This document shows positions 9,223-18,284 of a stretch of DNA of 64,000 nucleotides, piece by piece. The DNA lies in contig NZ_MUJK01000010.1 of assembly GCF_002906155.1 (NCBI RefSeq), positions 1 through 64,000 on the forward strand. The letters are read 5' to 3'. Every line of letters begins with the position of its first letter. Position 1 is the stretch's first letter. The notes under the pieces are model-generated. The model saw nothing but the letters and a program-made list of their open reading frames with translations. It had not been told where the DNA came from and ran no database searches. Position numbers and translations under genes: made by a program. Source of the stretch: Pseudomonas laurylsulfativorans. Its GTDB lineage: Bacteria; Pseudomonadota; Gammaproteobacteria; Pseudomonadales; Pseudomonadaceae.

Positions 9223-9302
9223 GCCATCGCGAGCAAGCTCGCTCCTACAGTGGGTCTTCGGTGTCCACAAGTCCCTGTGTGCGAGCTTGCTCGCGAAGGG
9301 GC
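9223..9302. repeat. REP pair (REPIN)
   Basis: CATCGCGAGCAAGCTCGCTC and GCGAGCTTGCTCGCGAAG in opposite orientation, between two convergent genes. Confidence 0.85.
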
Positions 9303-9315
9303 CATCAGAGACAAC

Positions 9316-10071
9316 TCAGGTAGCCGGGCGAATCGCCTTGATCAAGGAATCCAGCGAATACCCCAACCGCGGCGCCAGCGCTTCGGCGCGGGCGATCAGG
9401 GCGCCCATGTCGAGTTCTTGATCCAGTTCCGACGGCACGATCAGAATCACATTGCCCTCCTTCACCGGCAGCTCCCAGTAATGTCGGTGGTACAAACCAC
9501 GCAACAACGCGGCGCCCAAGGGTTTGCCATCGTCGGTAGCCCACTGATTGATCACCAGCCAGCCACCTGGATTCAATCGCTTCTGGCAGTTTTCCAGAAA
9601 ACTCCAGGCCAGATGCCCGACTCCCGGTCCGACGTCGGTATAAAGGTCGACGAAAATCAGGTCGGCCGATTCGGCGGTGTCCAGCAACTCCAGCGCATCG
9701 CCAACTCGGATGTACAGGCGCGGATCGTCATCCAGCCCCAGGTACTCAATGGCCAGGCGCGGTACGTCCGGGCGCAGCTCGATGGCTTCGACATCTTCCA
9801 GCGGCAGGAACTTGAGGCAGGCCTGGGTCAGCGTCCCGGCACCGAGGCCGAGAAACAGCGCACTTTCCGGCTGCTCGTGGCACAGCGCACCGATCAGCAT
9901 CGCCCGGGTGTAGTCGTATTCGAGCCAGCTCGGATCGGCCGTGAACACGCAGCTTTGCTCGATGGCATCACCGAACTCGAGAAAACGGTAATCGGCCACT
10001 TCCAGCACACGAATCACACCGAACTCGTCCTGCACCTCGGCGAGCAGATGCTCGACGCGCTCCTCAGTCAT
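9316..10071 (-). CDS. spermidine-synthase-like SAM-dependent methyltransferase-fold protein
   Basis: A 251-residue Rossmann-fold protein of the spermidine synthase superfamily. The SAM-binding motif is LFLGLGAGTLTQACLKFLP, followed by the acidic strand VEAIELRPDV and DLIFVDLYTD. True spermidine synthases have a longer N-terminal beta domain and a defined polyamine pocket, which are not evident here, so aminopropyl transfer is not assured. It is divergent from the class II DAHP synthase. Confidence 0.8.
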   Translation of the reverse strand: MTEERVEHLLAEVQDEFGVIRVLEVADYRFLEFGDAIEQSCVFTADPSWLEYDYTRAMLIGALCHEQPESALFLGLGAGTLTQACLKFLPLEDVEAIELRPDVPRLAIEYLGLDDDPRLYIRVGDALELLDTAESADLIFVDLYTDVGPGVGHLAWSFLENCQKRLNPGGWLVINQWATDDGKPLGAALLRGLYHRHYWELPVKEGNVILIVPSELDQELDMGALIARAEALAPRLGYSLDSLIKAIRPAT

Positions 10072-10221
10072 TTCATCTCCTGATCGTCACCGGGGCCGGC
10101 AACGCAATAACACCGCGTGTAGAAAGCGGCAAAGGCGAGATTGTCAACGAAGCAACGGGAACAGGTCACGCACTAATTTGCTGATAACATGGACGTCCAA
10201 GCGAAAACACTAGAGACCGTG

Positions 10222-11568
10222 ATGAGCCAACCCTGGAGCCCTGACAGCTGGCGCGCCCTGCCGATCCAGCAACAACCCCAATACCCCGACGCTGCGCATT
10301 TGCAGCAGGTCGAGCAGACCCTGGCCAGCTATCCGCCGCTGGTGTTTGCCGGTGAAGCCCGGGAGTTACGCCGTCAGTTTGCCGAGGTGACCCAGGGCCG
10401 CGCGTTTCTGTTGCAGGGTGGCGATTGCGCCGAAAGCTTCGCCGAATTCTCCGCCGCGAAAATCCGCGACACCTTCAAGGTGTTGCTGCAGATGGCGATC
10501 GTGATGACTTTTGCCGCCGGTTGCCCGGTGGTCAAGGTCGGGCGCATGGCCGGGCAGTTCGCCAAGCCGCGCTCGGCCAACGACGAAACCATCGATGGCG
10601 TGACCCTGCCCGCCTACCGCGGCGACATCGTCAATGGCATCGGTTTCGACGAAAAAAGCCGCGTGCCGGATCCGGAGCGCCTGCTGCAGTCCTATCACCA
10701 GTCCACTGCCACCCTGAACCTGTTACGCGCGTTCGCCCAGGGCGGTTTTGCCGACCTGCATCAGGTACACAAGTGGAACCTGGATTTCATTGCCAACTCG
10801 GCGCTGGCGGAAAAATACAGCCACCTGGCCGATCGCATCGATGAAACCCTGGCGTTCATGCGCGCCTGCGGCATGGACAGTTCGCCGCAGCTACGCGAAA
10901 CCAGTTTCTTCACCGCCCACGAGGCGCTGCTGCTCAACTACGAAGAAGCTTTCGTGCGTCGCGACAGCCTGACCAACGATTACTACGACTGCTCGGCCCA
11001 CATGCTGTGGATCGGCGACCGCACCCGCCAGCTCGACGGCGCCCACGTCGAATTCCTGCGTGGGGTGAACAACCCGATCGGGGTCAAGGTTGGCCCGAGC
11101 ATGAACCCCGACGACCTGATTCGACTGATTGACGTGCTCAATCCGGACAACGACCCGGGCCGCCTGAACCTGATCGCACGGATGGGCGCGAACAAGGTCG
11201 GCGATCACTTGCCGCAACTGATCCGTGCCGTCCAGCGCGAAGGCAAGCAGGTGCTGTGGAGTTCCGACCCGATGCACGGCAACACCATCAAGGCCAGCAG
11301 CGGCTACAAGACCCGCGACTTCGCGCAGATTCTCGGCGAGGTGAAGCAGTTCTTCCAAGTACACGAAGCCGAAGGCAGTTATGCCGGTGGCATTCACATT
11401 GAGATGACCGGGCAGAACGTGACCGAGTGCATCGGTGGTGCACGACCGATCACCGAGGATGGCTTGTCGGATCGCTACCATACCCATTGCGACCCGCGGA
11501 TGAATGCCGATCAGTCGCTGGAGCTGGCGTTTTTGATTGCCGAGACACTGAAGCAGGTTCGGCGGTAA
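10222..11568 (+). CDS. aroF: class II 3-deoxy-7-phosphoheptulonate (DAHP) synthase
   Basis: A 448-residue plant-type (class II) DAHP synthase that condenses phosphoenolpyruvate and erythrose-4-phosphate, the first step of the shikimate pathway. Diagnostic blocks are LLQGGDCAESFAEFSA, VVKVGRMAGQFAKPRS, LPAYRGDIVNGIGF and SDPMHGNTI. The frame extends to ATG 10189, but ATG 10222 (MSQPWSPDSWRALP) gives the usual length. A second, class I, DAHP synthase is at 25669. In Pseudomonas the class II enzyme is often tied to secondary metabolism, but no such genes flank this copy. Confidence 0.94.
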   Translation: MSQPWSPDSWRALPIQQQPQYPDAAHLQQVEQTLASYPPLVFAGEARELRRQFAEVTQGRAFLLQGGDCAESFAEFSAAKIRDTFKVLLQMAIVMTFAAGCPVVKVGRMAGQFAKPRSANDETIDGVTLPAYRGDIVNGIGFDEKSRVPDPERLLQSYHQSTATLNLLRAFAQGGFADLHQVHKWNLDFIANSALAEKYSHLADRIDETLAFMRACGMDSSPQLRETSFFTAHEALLLNYEEAFVRRDSLTNDYYDCSAHMLWIGDRTRQLDGAHVEFLRGVNNPIGVKVGPSMNPDDLIRLIDVLNPDNDPGRLNLIARMGANKVGDHLPQLIRAVQREGKQVLWSSDPMHGNTIKASSGYKTRDFAQILGEVKQFFQVHEAEGSYAGGIHIEMTGQNVTECIGGARPITEDGLSDRYHTHCDPRMNADQSLELAFLIAETLKQVRR

Positions 11569-11591
11569 ATAGCATGAAGCCTATCGCAGGC

Positions 11592-12821
11592 TCAATCACC
11601 CTCAATCTGCGCCAATGCCACCCGCAACCGCGCAGCACTCGCCCTAGGGCAATTCAACTGTACCTGCGCCAACCCCAGCCAATCCGCCATCTGCCGCAGA
11701 TTGAGCGCCAACGCCAGCATCCCATCGTCGTCCAGCCCCGTCTCTTCTTCATGCACTGCATGCACCGCCAAACGGCCGGTCGCCCGCTCGGCGCGCAGAT
11801 CGACCCGCGCGGCAATCCGTTCGTTGTGCAAAAACGGCAGGACGTAATAGCCGTAAACGCGCTTGTCCTGTGGCGTGTAGATCTCCAGCCGATAACGGAA
11901 ATCAAACAGCCGCTCGGTCCGGCTGCGCTCCCAGATCAGCGAATCGAACGGTGAGAGCAAGGCACTGGCCGCGACTTTGCGCGGCACTTTAGGCTCAGGC
12001 AGACAATAGGCCGGCTGTCGCCAGCCCTGGACTTCGCAGATCAGTAATTCACCGGCCTCGACCAACTCGGCCAAACGTGGACGACTGTCCGCGGGGCTCA
12101 AGCGAAAATAGTCACGCAAGTCCTTCTCCGTACCGACACCCAAGGCCGTAGCAGCATGCCGCAACAGGCCACGCTGGGCGTCGCCCTCACACAGGACGGG
12201 CTGTGCGAGTATCGCGGAGGGAATCACCCGTTCCGGCAAATCGTAGAGCCTTTCAAATCCGCGCCGTCCGGCAACGGTCACTTCGCCGGCAGCGAACAAC
12301 CACTCCAGCGCATGCTTTTCCGCGCTCCAGTCCCACCAAGGCCCGGCCCGCTCCTGACGAGTCGACAAGCTCCCGGCGCCAAGCGCGCCCTGCTCCTCAA
12401 CCGAAGCCAGCACCCGACGAATCGTGTCTTGCTGTTCACGCCCAAAACGCGCCAATTGCTGATAGATGTCTTCGCCACGACTCGCACGCTGCATGCGCCA
12501 ACGCATCAACGGGTACATGGAAAGGGGAAGCAGCGAGGCTTCATGGCCCCAATACTCAAATAATGTTCGTCGGCGGCCCTGACTCCAGGCAGCCTGGTCG
12601 AGCAAACCGGAAGAGTAGTTACCGAGGCGGGAAAACAGCGGAAGGTAGTGCGAACGCACCAATGCATTGACCGAATCGATCTGCAAAATGCCCAGCCGTT
12701 CGATCAGTCGGTTGAGCGCAACCGCCTTGATCGTCGCTGGCGGCTGCCGCCCGTTGAACCCTTGGGTGGACAGCGCCAGACGCCGAGCCTGTTTGAGGGT
12801 AAAGGACAACGTTGCGGGCAT
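11592..12821 (-). CDS. ycaQ: winged-helix DNA glycosylase family protein, YcaQ type
   Basis: A 409-residue HTH_42 (COG3214) protein. E. coli YcaQ (AlkX) and Streptomyces AlkZ unhook DNA interstrand crosslinks. The catalytic signature of the YcaQ branch is Q-x-D, seen as Q47-I-D49 in LGILQIDSVNAL; AlkZ has Q-x-Q. Several candidate starts exist. ATG 12821 (MPATLSFTLKQARRLAL) is chosen because AAGGAG lies six bases before it, whereas it abuts the alternative ATG at 12827. Confidence 0.87.
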   Translation of the reverse strand: MPATLSFTLKQARRLALSTQGFNGRQPPATIKAVALNRLIERLGILQIDSVNALVRSHYLPLFSRLGNYSSGLLDQAAWSQGRRRTLFEYWGHEASLLPLSMYPLMRWRMQRASRGEDIYQQLARFGREQQDTIRRVLASVEEQGALGAGSLSTRQERAGPWWDWSAEKHALEWLFAAGEVTVAGRRGFERLYDLPERVIPSAILAQPVLCEGDAQRGLLRHAATALGVGTEKDLRDYFRLSPADSRPRLAELVEAGELLICEVQGWRQPAYCLPEPKVPRKVAASALLSPFDSLIWERSRTERLFDFRYRLEIYTPQDKRVYGYYVLPFLHNERIAARVDLRAERATGRLAVHAVHEEETGLDDDGMLALALNLRQMADWLGLAQVQLNCPRASAARLRVALAQIEGD

Positions 12822-12901
12822 GGGCATCTCCTTGTCTGCTCGCAACCTACCTCACCGGTAAGGGGTTTGTGTAGCGTGGCATTCATCATTTATCAATTGG
12901 G

Positions 12902-13117
12902 TCATTTATGCATCGGGTCGCTCCAGAACGGCTTGATCGACTCGTTCTCCACATCCGCACGGCTCATGCCGATGTCCTTGAGTGCTTCGTCGCTCAAGCT
13001 CGCCAGCAGTTCGCGCTCGCGATGCAGTTCGTACCAGCGGCCGACCTTGTGCAGCAGATCGGATATCAGGTGAATCGAGTGTTTTTCTGCGCCATGGAAC
13101 TCGTGTTGACCTTTCAT
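12902..13117 (-). CDS. DUF1127 small protein
   Basis: A 71-residue protein whose second half (RERELLASLSDEALKDIGMS) is the arginine-rich DUF1127/YjiS motif. Proteins with this domain have been linked to RNA binding and to phosphate, carbon and nitrogen homeostasis in alphaproteobacteria; no role is shown here. It is divergent from the LysR gene at 13213. Confidence 0.85.
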   Translation of the reverse strand: MKGQHEFHGAEKHSIHLISDLLHKVGRWYELHRERELLASLSDEALKDIGMSRADVENESIKPFWSDPMHK

Positions 13118-13212
13118 CTTGTTGCCCTCCGTTTGGATGGCTCCAGTCTCGTCCCGGGTCTAAGATCAATCCAACGAATGTTTCTGATGTCACATATCTC
13201 GGAGATTGATGG

Positions 13213-14067
13213 ATGTCAGCCTACCCGAGCATCGATACCGAAGTGCTGCGCACCTTCGTCGCCATCGCCGACCAGGGCGGCTTTACGCGCGCCGGCGAAC
13301 TGGTCAACCGCACCCAGTCAGCCGTCAGCATGCAGATGAAGCGACTGGAAGAAGACGTGCTGCAGCGTCAGTTGTTTCAGCGTGACGGACGGCAGGTGCG
13401 ACTGACGGCCGAAGGCCAGGTATTGCTGGGCTATGCGCGGCGAATCCTCAAGTTGCACAGCGAAGTGTTCAACACCCTGCGCGAACCCGATATGGTCGGC
13501 TCGGTGCGCATCGGTACCCCGGACGATTATGTGATGCGGTTCCTGCCAGGGATCCTGCGGCGGTTTGCCCAGTCCTACCCGCTGATCCAGATCGAAGTGC
13601 ACTGCGAATCATCAAAACAACTGTTGATGCGCCAGGACCTGGACCTGTCCATCGTGACCCGCGAACCGGGCAGCGAAATCGGCCAGTTGTTGCGCAAGGA
13701 GCGCTTCGTCTGGGCCGAGGCGCAATGCTACAGCGCCCACGAGCAGACGCCGCTGCCACTGGCAATGTTCAACAGTGATTGCTTCTGCCGCCAGTGGGCC
13801 TGCAATGCCCTGGATGCCCAGGGGCGCGATTACCGGGTGGCGTACAACAGCGACAGCCTGTCGGCAATCATGGCGGTGGTGAGCGCCGGGCTGGCGGTCA
13901 CTGCGCAGCTTGAAAGCCTGATTACCGCGGACATGCGCATCCTCGGCGAGGCCGAAGATCTGCCGCTACTGCCAGAGGCCAGCATCATGCTCGTGCGCAA
14001 CCTGCATAACCCGTCACCGATCACTGAGTGCCTGGCCGAACACATCATTGAAGGTTTCAAACTTTGA
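13213..14067 (+). CDS. LysR-family transcriptional regulator, LrhA-like
   Basis: A 284-residue LysR regulator. The N-terminal winged helix-turn-helix covers about residues 9-66 (TFVAIADQGGFTRAGELVN, TQSAVSMQMKRLEEDV), followed by a periplasmic-binding-like effector domain. The effector segment TPDDYVMRFLPGILRRF resembles LrhA/HexA-type regulators. Its 3' end overlaps the convergent TSUP gene by 11 bases. Targets are unknown. Confidence 0.88.
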   Translation: MSAYPSIDTEVLRTFVAIADQGGFTRAGELVNRTQSAVSMQMKRLEEDVLQRQLFQRDGRQVRLTAEGQVLLGYARRILKLHSEVFNTLREPDMVGSVRIGTPDDYVMRFLPGILRRFAQSYPLIQIEVHCESSKQLLMRQDLDLSIVTREPGSEIGQLLRKERFVWAEAQCYSAHEQTPLPLAMFNSDCFCRQWACNALDAQGRDYRVAYNSDSLSAIMAVVSAGLAVTAQLESLITADMRILGEAEDLPLLPEASIMLVRNLHNPSPITECLAEHIIEGFKL

Positions 14068-14806
14068 AGGCGAGCATCACCGCACAGAACACCAGGAACC
14101 CGCAAAACAGCCCGCGCAGCAGCCGCTCCGGCAATGCGTGGGCAACCTTCACGCCCCAACTGATGCTCATCAGCCCACCGACCGCCAAGGGCAAGCCGAT
14201 CACCCAGTCGACCTGATGGTGCACAGCATAAGTCACCAGCGTCACCCCCGTGCTCGGCAAGGCCAGCGCCAACGACAACCCCTGCGCAACCACCTGGCTG
14301 GTGCCGAACAGACTGGTCAGCACCGGTGTCGCCACCACCGCGCCCCCCACGCCGAACAACCCGCCCACTACGCCTGATGCAGCGCCAAGCACGCCCAGCC
14401 AGGGCCACGAGTAGTTCATCTGCGAGGCCGCCGGGGCACTGGCGGCGAACATGCGAACAAGGTTGTACATCGACAGTGCGATTAGAAACGCGACAAAGCC
14501 TATACGCATGGTTTGCGCATCGATGCCTACCGCCCAGATCGATCCGAGCCAGGCGAAGCAGAACCCCATGACGGCCAGCGGTAACGCGTGGCGCAGTTCG
14601 ATCCGGTTGCGCTGATGGTAGCGCCACAGCGCCAGCATCACATTCGGCACCACCATCACCAACGCCGTGCCCTGGGCAATCTGCTGATCGAGCCCGAACA
14701 GCACACCCAACAGCGGAATGGCAATCAGGCCGCCGCCGATACCAAACAATCCGCCAAGCGTGCCCAAGGCAGCGCCGAACACCAGATACATCAAAAACTC
14801 AATCAC
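14057..14806 (-). CDS. TSUP (TauE/SafE) family membrane permease
   Basis: A 249-residue polytopic membrane protein with the internal duplication typical of TauE/SafE anion exporters: LGTLGGLFGIGGGLIAIPLL near the N-terminus is echoed by GVVGGLFGVGGAVVATPVL in the middle. About seven to eight hydrophobic segments are visible. Family members export sulfite, sulfoacetate or other organic anions; the substrate here is unknown. It is divergent from a LysR gene that may control it. Confidence 0.88.
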   Translation of the reverse strand: MIEFLMYLVFGAALGTLGGLFGIGGGLIAIPLLGVLFGLDQQIAQGTALVMVVPNVMLALWRYHQRNRIELRHALPLAVMGFCFAWLGSIWAVGIDAQTMRIGFVAFLIALSMYNLVRMFAASAPAASQMNYSWPWLGVLGAASGVVGGLFGVGGAVVATPVLTSLFGTSQVVAQGLSLALALPSTGVTLVTYAVHHQVDWVIGLPLAVGGLMSISWGVKVAHALPERLLRGLFCGFLVFCAVMLAFKV

Positions 14807-14918
14807 TGCATTTTCCCCGTTGCCGTCAGGCCTTTGATCCTACGCAGTTGCTGCTGGCGCGGAAACGCACAGCAACGCACAATGGCTGTGCCAAATTCGC
14901 ACAAGCACAAACCCCGCC

Positions 14919-15875
14919 ATGAACCCCAATCAACTGACCGACCAACTGGTTTTGTTTCTCGACGTGCTGGAAACCGGCAGTTTTTCCGCCGCCTCGCGCC
15001 GCCATCCGCTGACCCCTTCTGCCGTGGCACGGCGTATCGACAACCTGGAAAACGCGGTCGCCAGTCAGTTGTTCATCCGCAGCACTCATGCGGTACGCGC
15101 CACCCCGGCGGGATTGGCCTTTGCCGAACGAGCACGGCGGATCGTCGCCGAGTTGCGCCTGGCCCGGGCCGAGGCAGTGTCTTTGAGTAGCGCGCCGGAA
15201 GGTCTGATCCGTATCGATGCGCCAGCAGCCTTTGGGCGCCGGCACTTGGCACCGGTGATTGCCGACTTCCTCATGCTCTATCCGGGACTCGATGTGCAAC
15301 TGCACCTGATCGACAGCTTTGTCGACATGCAGGGCCAGAACCTCGGCAAGGTTGACCTGGTGCTGCGCGCCGGGCAATTGGCCGACACCCGGTTGGTGGC
15401 CACTTCACTGGCGAGCATCGTGCGCGTCGCCTGCGCCAGCCCCGATTATTTGTGGCGACGCGGCGTACCGACCGATCCGTCACAACTGAGTGAACACGAC
15501 GGGCTCGACTGGGACGGCCTGGCCCCGCTCTTCGCCTGGCGCTTCGAGCAGGACGGGCAAATGCAGTTGCACCGGCCGGCGCGGGTCCGCATGAGCGCCA
15601 ACAATGCCGAGGCGCTGGTAAGCGGCGCATTGGCCGGGCTGGGTATCGCGCACCTGCCGACCTGGCTGGCCAGCGAGTACCTGTTGCGCGGTGAATTGCT
15701 GCCGCTGTTCTGCGACAGCGGCCTGCCGAAACCGGAAAACGCCGGCATCTATGCCTTGCGCCTGGAACAACAACCCAACTCTCGCAGTCGTTTACTGCTG
15801 GAGTACCTGAAAACCCGCTTCAGCCCGGTGCCGCCCTGGGATCTGCTGCTGCAAACCCATTTGCAACGGCACTGA
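14919..15875 (+). CDS. LysR-family transcriptional regulator
   Basis: A 318-residue LysR regulator with the N-terminal HTH (FLDVLETGSFSAASRRHPLT, SAVARRIDNLENAV) and a CrgA-like effector domain beginning at about residue 90 (GLIRIDAPAAFGRRHLAPVI). It is divergently transcribed from the TSUP permease, with 112 bases between the start codons, the usual layout for a LysR gene and its target. Confidence 0.88.
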   Translation: MNPNQLTDQLVLFLDVLETGSFSAASRRHPLTPSAVARRIDNLENAVASQLFIRSTHAVRATPAGLAFAERARRIVAELRLARAEAVSLSSAPEGLIRIDAPAAFGRRHLAPVIADFLMLYPGLDVQLHLIDSFVDMQGQNLGKVDLVLRAGQLADTRLVATSLASIVRVACASPDYLWRRGVPTDPSQLSEHDGLDWDGLAPLFAWRFEQDGQMQLHRPARVRMSANNAEALVSGALAGLGIAHLPTWLASEYLLRGELLPLFCDSGLPKPENAGIYALRLEQQPNSRSRLLLEYLKTRFSPVPPWDLLLQTHLQRH

Positions 15876-15942
15876 TCAAAATTATCTGGCGCATTAAAGA
15901 TTCGCCCGCTAGATTCCAGAGATCACAGATCAAGGCTTCAAC

Positions 15943-16404
15943 ATGACCACCGAGCGCAACACCCCGGACAACTGCGACAACCTGCTGCTGGATAACCAGG
16001 CCTGCTTCGCCCTGCATTCCACTTCGCTGATGATGACCAAGGTCTACAAACCCTTGCTGCAAGCGCTGGGCCTGACCTACCCGCAATACCTGGCGATGAT
16101 GGTGTTGTGGGAGCGGGATGGTTTGACCGTAGGTGAAATCAGCACGCGATTGCTGACCGATCCGGGCTCGTTGACGCCGCTGCTCAAGCGCCTGGAAGCC
16201 GAAGGCCTGCTCAGCCGTACCCGCAGCCGCGAGGATGAGCGGGTGGTAATCGTCGAACTCACCGAACAAGGCCGGGCCTTGCGCGACAAGGCCCGGGACA
16301 TTCCTCAATGCATCCTCGGCACCAGCGGGATGACCCTGGAGCGTCTGCAAAACCTGCAAGCAGAGCTGCAAGCGCTGCGGCACCACCTGCAAGACAGTCT
16401 GTAA
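15943..16404 (+). CDS. ohrR: organic-hydroperoxide-sensing MarR regulator OhrR
   Basis: A 153-residue MarR-family repressor. The peroxide-sensing cysteine is C21 in NQACFALHSTS, in the family's canonical position. The winged-helix core contains LTVGEISTRLLTDPGSLTPLLKRLE (read in two parts) and a basic wing (SRTRSREDERVV). Oxidation of C21 releases DNA and derepresses ohr. The gene sits 233 bases upstream of ohr in the same orientation. Confidence 0.94.
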   Translation: MTTERNTPDNCDNLLLDNQACFALHSTSLMMTKVYKPLLQALGLTYPQYLAMMVLWERDGLTVGEISTRLLTDPGSLTPLLKRLEAEGLLSRTRSREDERVVIVELTEQGRALRDKARDIPQCILGTSGMTLERLQNLQAELQALRHHLQDSL

Positions 16405-16540
16405 TTTCAACACCACCAAAAAACCAATGTTGTTTTGTGCTGTGCTCCCCCCTCTCAAACCCTCCAGTCGCTCTAACTCGATAGTTCCAGCCCACCCTGT
16501 TCAACCGTTCGTCCGTCCAGGCAAAATTATTTTGTTTTAT

Positions 16541-16612
16541 CTTGCGCGCTAAATATTTGCGCGATACATTCACCTCGCAATTACTTAGCGCGCAAACATT
16601 TAGCGCAAATAT
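16541..16612 (+). promoter_or_regulatory. putative paired OhrR operator upstream of ohr
   Basis: Two nested inverted repeats lie in this AT-rich stretch: TTGCGCGCTAA (16542-16552) pairs with TTAGCGCGCAA (16585-16595), and ATATTTGCGC (16553-16562) pairs with GCGCAAATAT (16603-16612). The result is two similar sites in opposite orientation, centred about 60 bases before the ohr start. Their position between ohrR and ohr makes OhrR the obvious ligand. Confidence 0.6.
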
Positions 16613-16637
16613 AAAAACCCTGAACGAGGCTTTCACC

Positions 16638-17057
16638 ATGCAAACTCTCTACACCGCAATCGCAACTTCCACCGGTGGTCGTGACGGTCGTGCGGTTTCC
16701 AGCGACAACATCCTCGACGTCAAGCTCGCGACGCCGAAAGAACTCGGCGGTGCTGGCGGTGCAGCCACCAACCCTGAGCAACTGTTCGCCGCCGGTTACT
16801 CCGCCTGCTTCATCGGCGCCCTGAAATTCGTGGCCAGCCAGACCAAGCGCAGCATTCCCAACGACGCTTCGATCACCGCCCATGTCGGCATCGGCCAGAT
16901 CCCTGGCGGCTTCGGTCTGGATATCGACCTGCACATCAGCCTGCCGGGTCTTGAACAGGCCGACGCACAAGCATTGGTCGATGCGGCCCACCAGGTCTGC
17001 CCGTACTCCAACGCCACCCGTGGCAACGTCGATGTGCGTCTGCACGTAACCGTCTAA
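16638..17057 (+). CDS. ohr: organic hydroperoxide resistance protein Ohr
   Basis: A 139-residue OsmC-fold thiol peroxidase that reduces lipid and alkyl hydroperoxides, with lipoylated proteins as reductant. The two active-site cysteines are C57 (GYSACFIGAL) and C121 (HQVCPYSNATRGN). The frame extends to 16542, but ATG 16638 (MQTLYTAIATSTGGRDG) matches the family start and leaves the operator non-coding. Confidence 0.96.
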   Translation: MQTLYTAIATSTGGRDGRAVSSDNILDVKLATPKELGGAGGAATNPEQLFAAGYSACFIGALKFVASQTKRSIPNDASITAHVGIGQIPGGFGLDIDLHISLPGLEQADAQALVDAAHQVCPYSNATRGNVDVRLHVTV

Positions 17058-17091
17058 GCGCTGACTACCCAGGTCCGAACAGGAAACGAAC

Positions 17092-18108
17092 ATGAACACT
17101 TTCAGCAAAGTCTTGACCGGTACCCTTCTTGCCTTGTCCATCAGCAACGCGTCTGCAGGAACCGGGGTTGAACACAACACCCAGGCATTCCTCGACGTTC
17201 TGAACGCCGGTACCGGCAAGCCGATGGAACAAATGACGCCCGCCGAGGCCCGCGGCGTTCTGGTAGGCGCGCAGGCCGGGGTGAAGCTGACGCTGCCAAA
17301 AGCCGATGTCAGCCAGAAGACCATCAAAGTGGATGGCCAGCCGATCAGCCTGACCATCGTCCGGCCAGCCGGGGTCAAGGGCGAGCTGCCCGTGTTCATG
17401 TTCTTCCACGGCGGTGGCTGGGTGTTGGGGGACTTCCCGACCCACGAGCGGCTGGTGCGTGACCTGGTGACGGGTTCGGGTGCAGCGGCCGTCTTCGTGA
17501 ACTACACGCCGTCGCCGGAAGCGCATTACCCGGTAGCGATCAACCAGGCTTACGCCGCAACCCAATGGGTGGCCGAGCATGGTAAGGAGATCAACGTCGA
17601 TGGCAAGCGCCTGGCGGTAGCCGGCAACAGTGTCGGCGGCAATATGGCGGCAGTGGTTGCGCTGATGGCCAAGGACAAGGGCACACCGGCGATCAGGTTC
17701 CAGGTGCTGTTGTGGCCGGTGACTGATGCCAACTTCGAAACGGCGTCCTACAACCAGTTCGCCGAAGGGCACTTCCTCACCAAAAACATGATGAAGTGGT
17801 TCTGGGACAACTACACCACCGACGCCAATCAGCGTAACGAGATCTACGCCTCGCCCCTGCGTGCGACCACCGCCCAGTTGAAAGGATTGCCTCCAGCGCT
17901 GGTACAGACCGCCGGTGCCGACGTGCTGCGCGACGAAGGCGAAGCCTACGCCCGTAAACTGGACGAGGCCGGTGTGCCGGTGACCTCGGTTCGCTACAAC
18001 GGCATGATCCACGACTACGGTTTGCTTAACGTGGTGAGCCAGGTGCCAGCGGTGCGCTCGGCGATGCTGCAGGCTTCGCAGGAGCTCAAGGAACACCTGA
18101 AGAAGTAA
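17092..18108 (+). CDS. exported alpha/beta hydrolase (hormone-sensitive-lipase family)
   Basis: A 338-residue esterase/lipase-like enzyme. A signal peptide ends near residue 22 (LALSISNASAG). The HSL oxyanion motif HGGGW is at 106-110, the nucleophile elbow GNSVGGN gives S180, and the catalytic acid and base are likely in GADVLRDEGE and MIHDYG. It starts 34 bases after ohr, so it is probably co-transcribed and peroxide-induced. A role in removing oxidised lipid esters is inference from this context. Confidence 0.87.
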   Translation: MNTFSKVLTGTLLALSISNASAGTGVEHNTQAFLDVLNAGTGKPMEQMTPAEARGVLVGAQAGVKLTLPKADVSQKTIKVDGQPISLTIVRPAGVKGELPVFMFFHGGGWVLGDFPTHERLVRDLVTGSGAAAVFVNYTPSPEAHYPVAINQAYAATQWVAEHGKEINVDGKRLAVAGNSVGGNMAAVVALMAKDKGTPAIRFQVLLWPVTDANFETASYNQFAEGHFLTKNMMKWFWDNYTTDANQRNEIYASPLRATTAQLKGLPPALVQTAGADVLRDEGEAYARKLDEAGVPVTSVRYNGMIHDYGLLNVVSQVPAVRSAMLQASQELKEHLKK

Positions 18109-18117
18109 CACTCATCC

Positions 18118-18186
18118 TGTAGGAGCCCGGCTTGCCGGCGATAGCGGTCTCGAATACGCCATCGCCGGCAAGCCGGCTCCTACAGG
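18118..18186. repeat. REP pair (REPIN)
   Basis: GGAGCCCGGCTTGCCGGCGA and its inverted partner TCGCCGGCAAGCCGGCTCC directly after the esterase gene. Confidence 0.88.
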
Positions 18187-18236
18187 GGGGATGAATTTCC
18201 GGGCCACCACGCGGGAACAGGTGTTACAACAGGCAC

Positions 18237-18268
18237 AAAAAAGCCCGACTCAATGGTCGGGCTTTTTC
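18237..18268. terminator. bidirectional rho-independent terminator
   Basis: AAGCCCGAC / GTCGGGCTT stem with flanking A- and T-runs, placed between the convergent esterase and efp genes. Confidence 0.88.
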
Positions 18269-18284
18269 ATTCCTCAAGCAGTGC

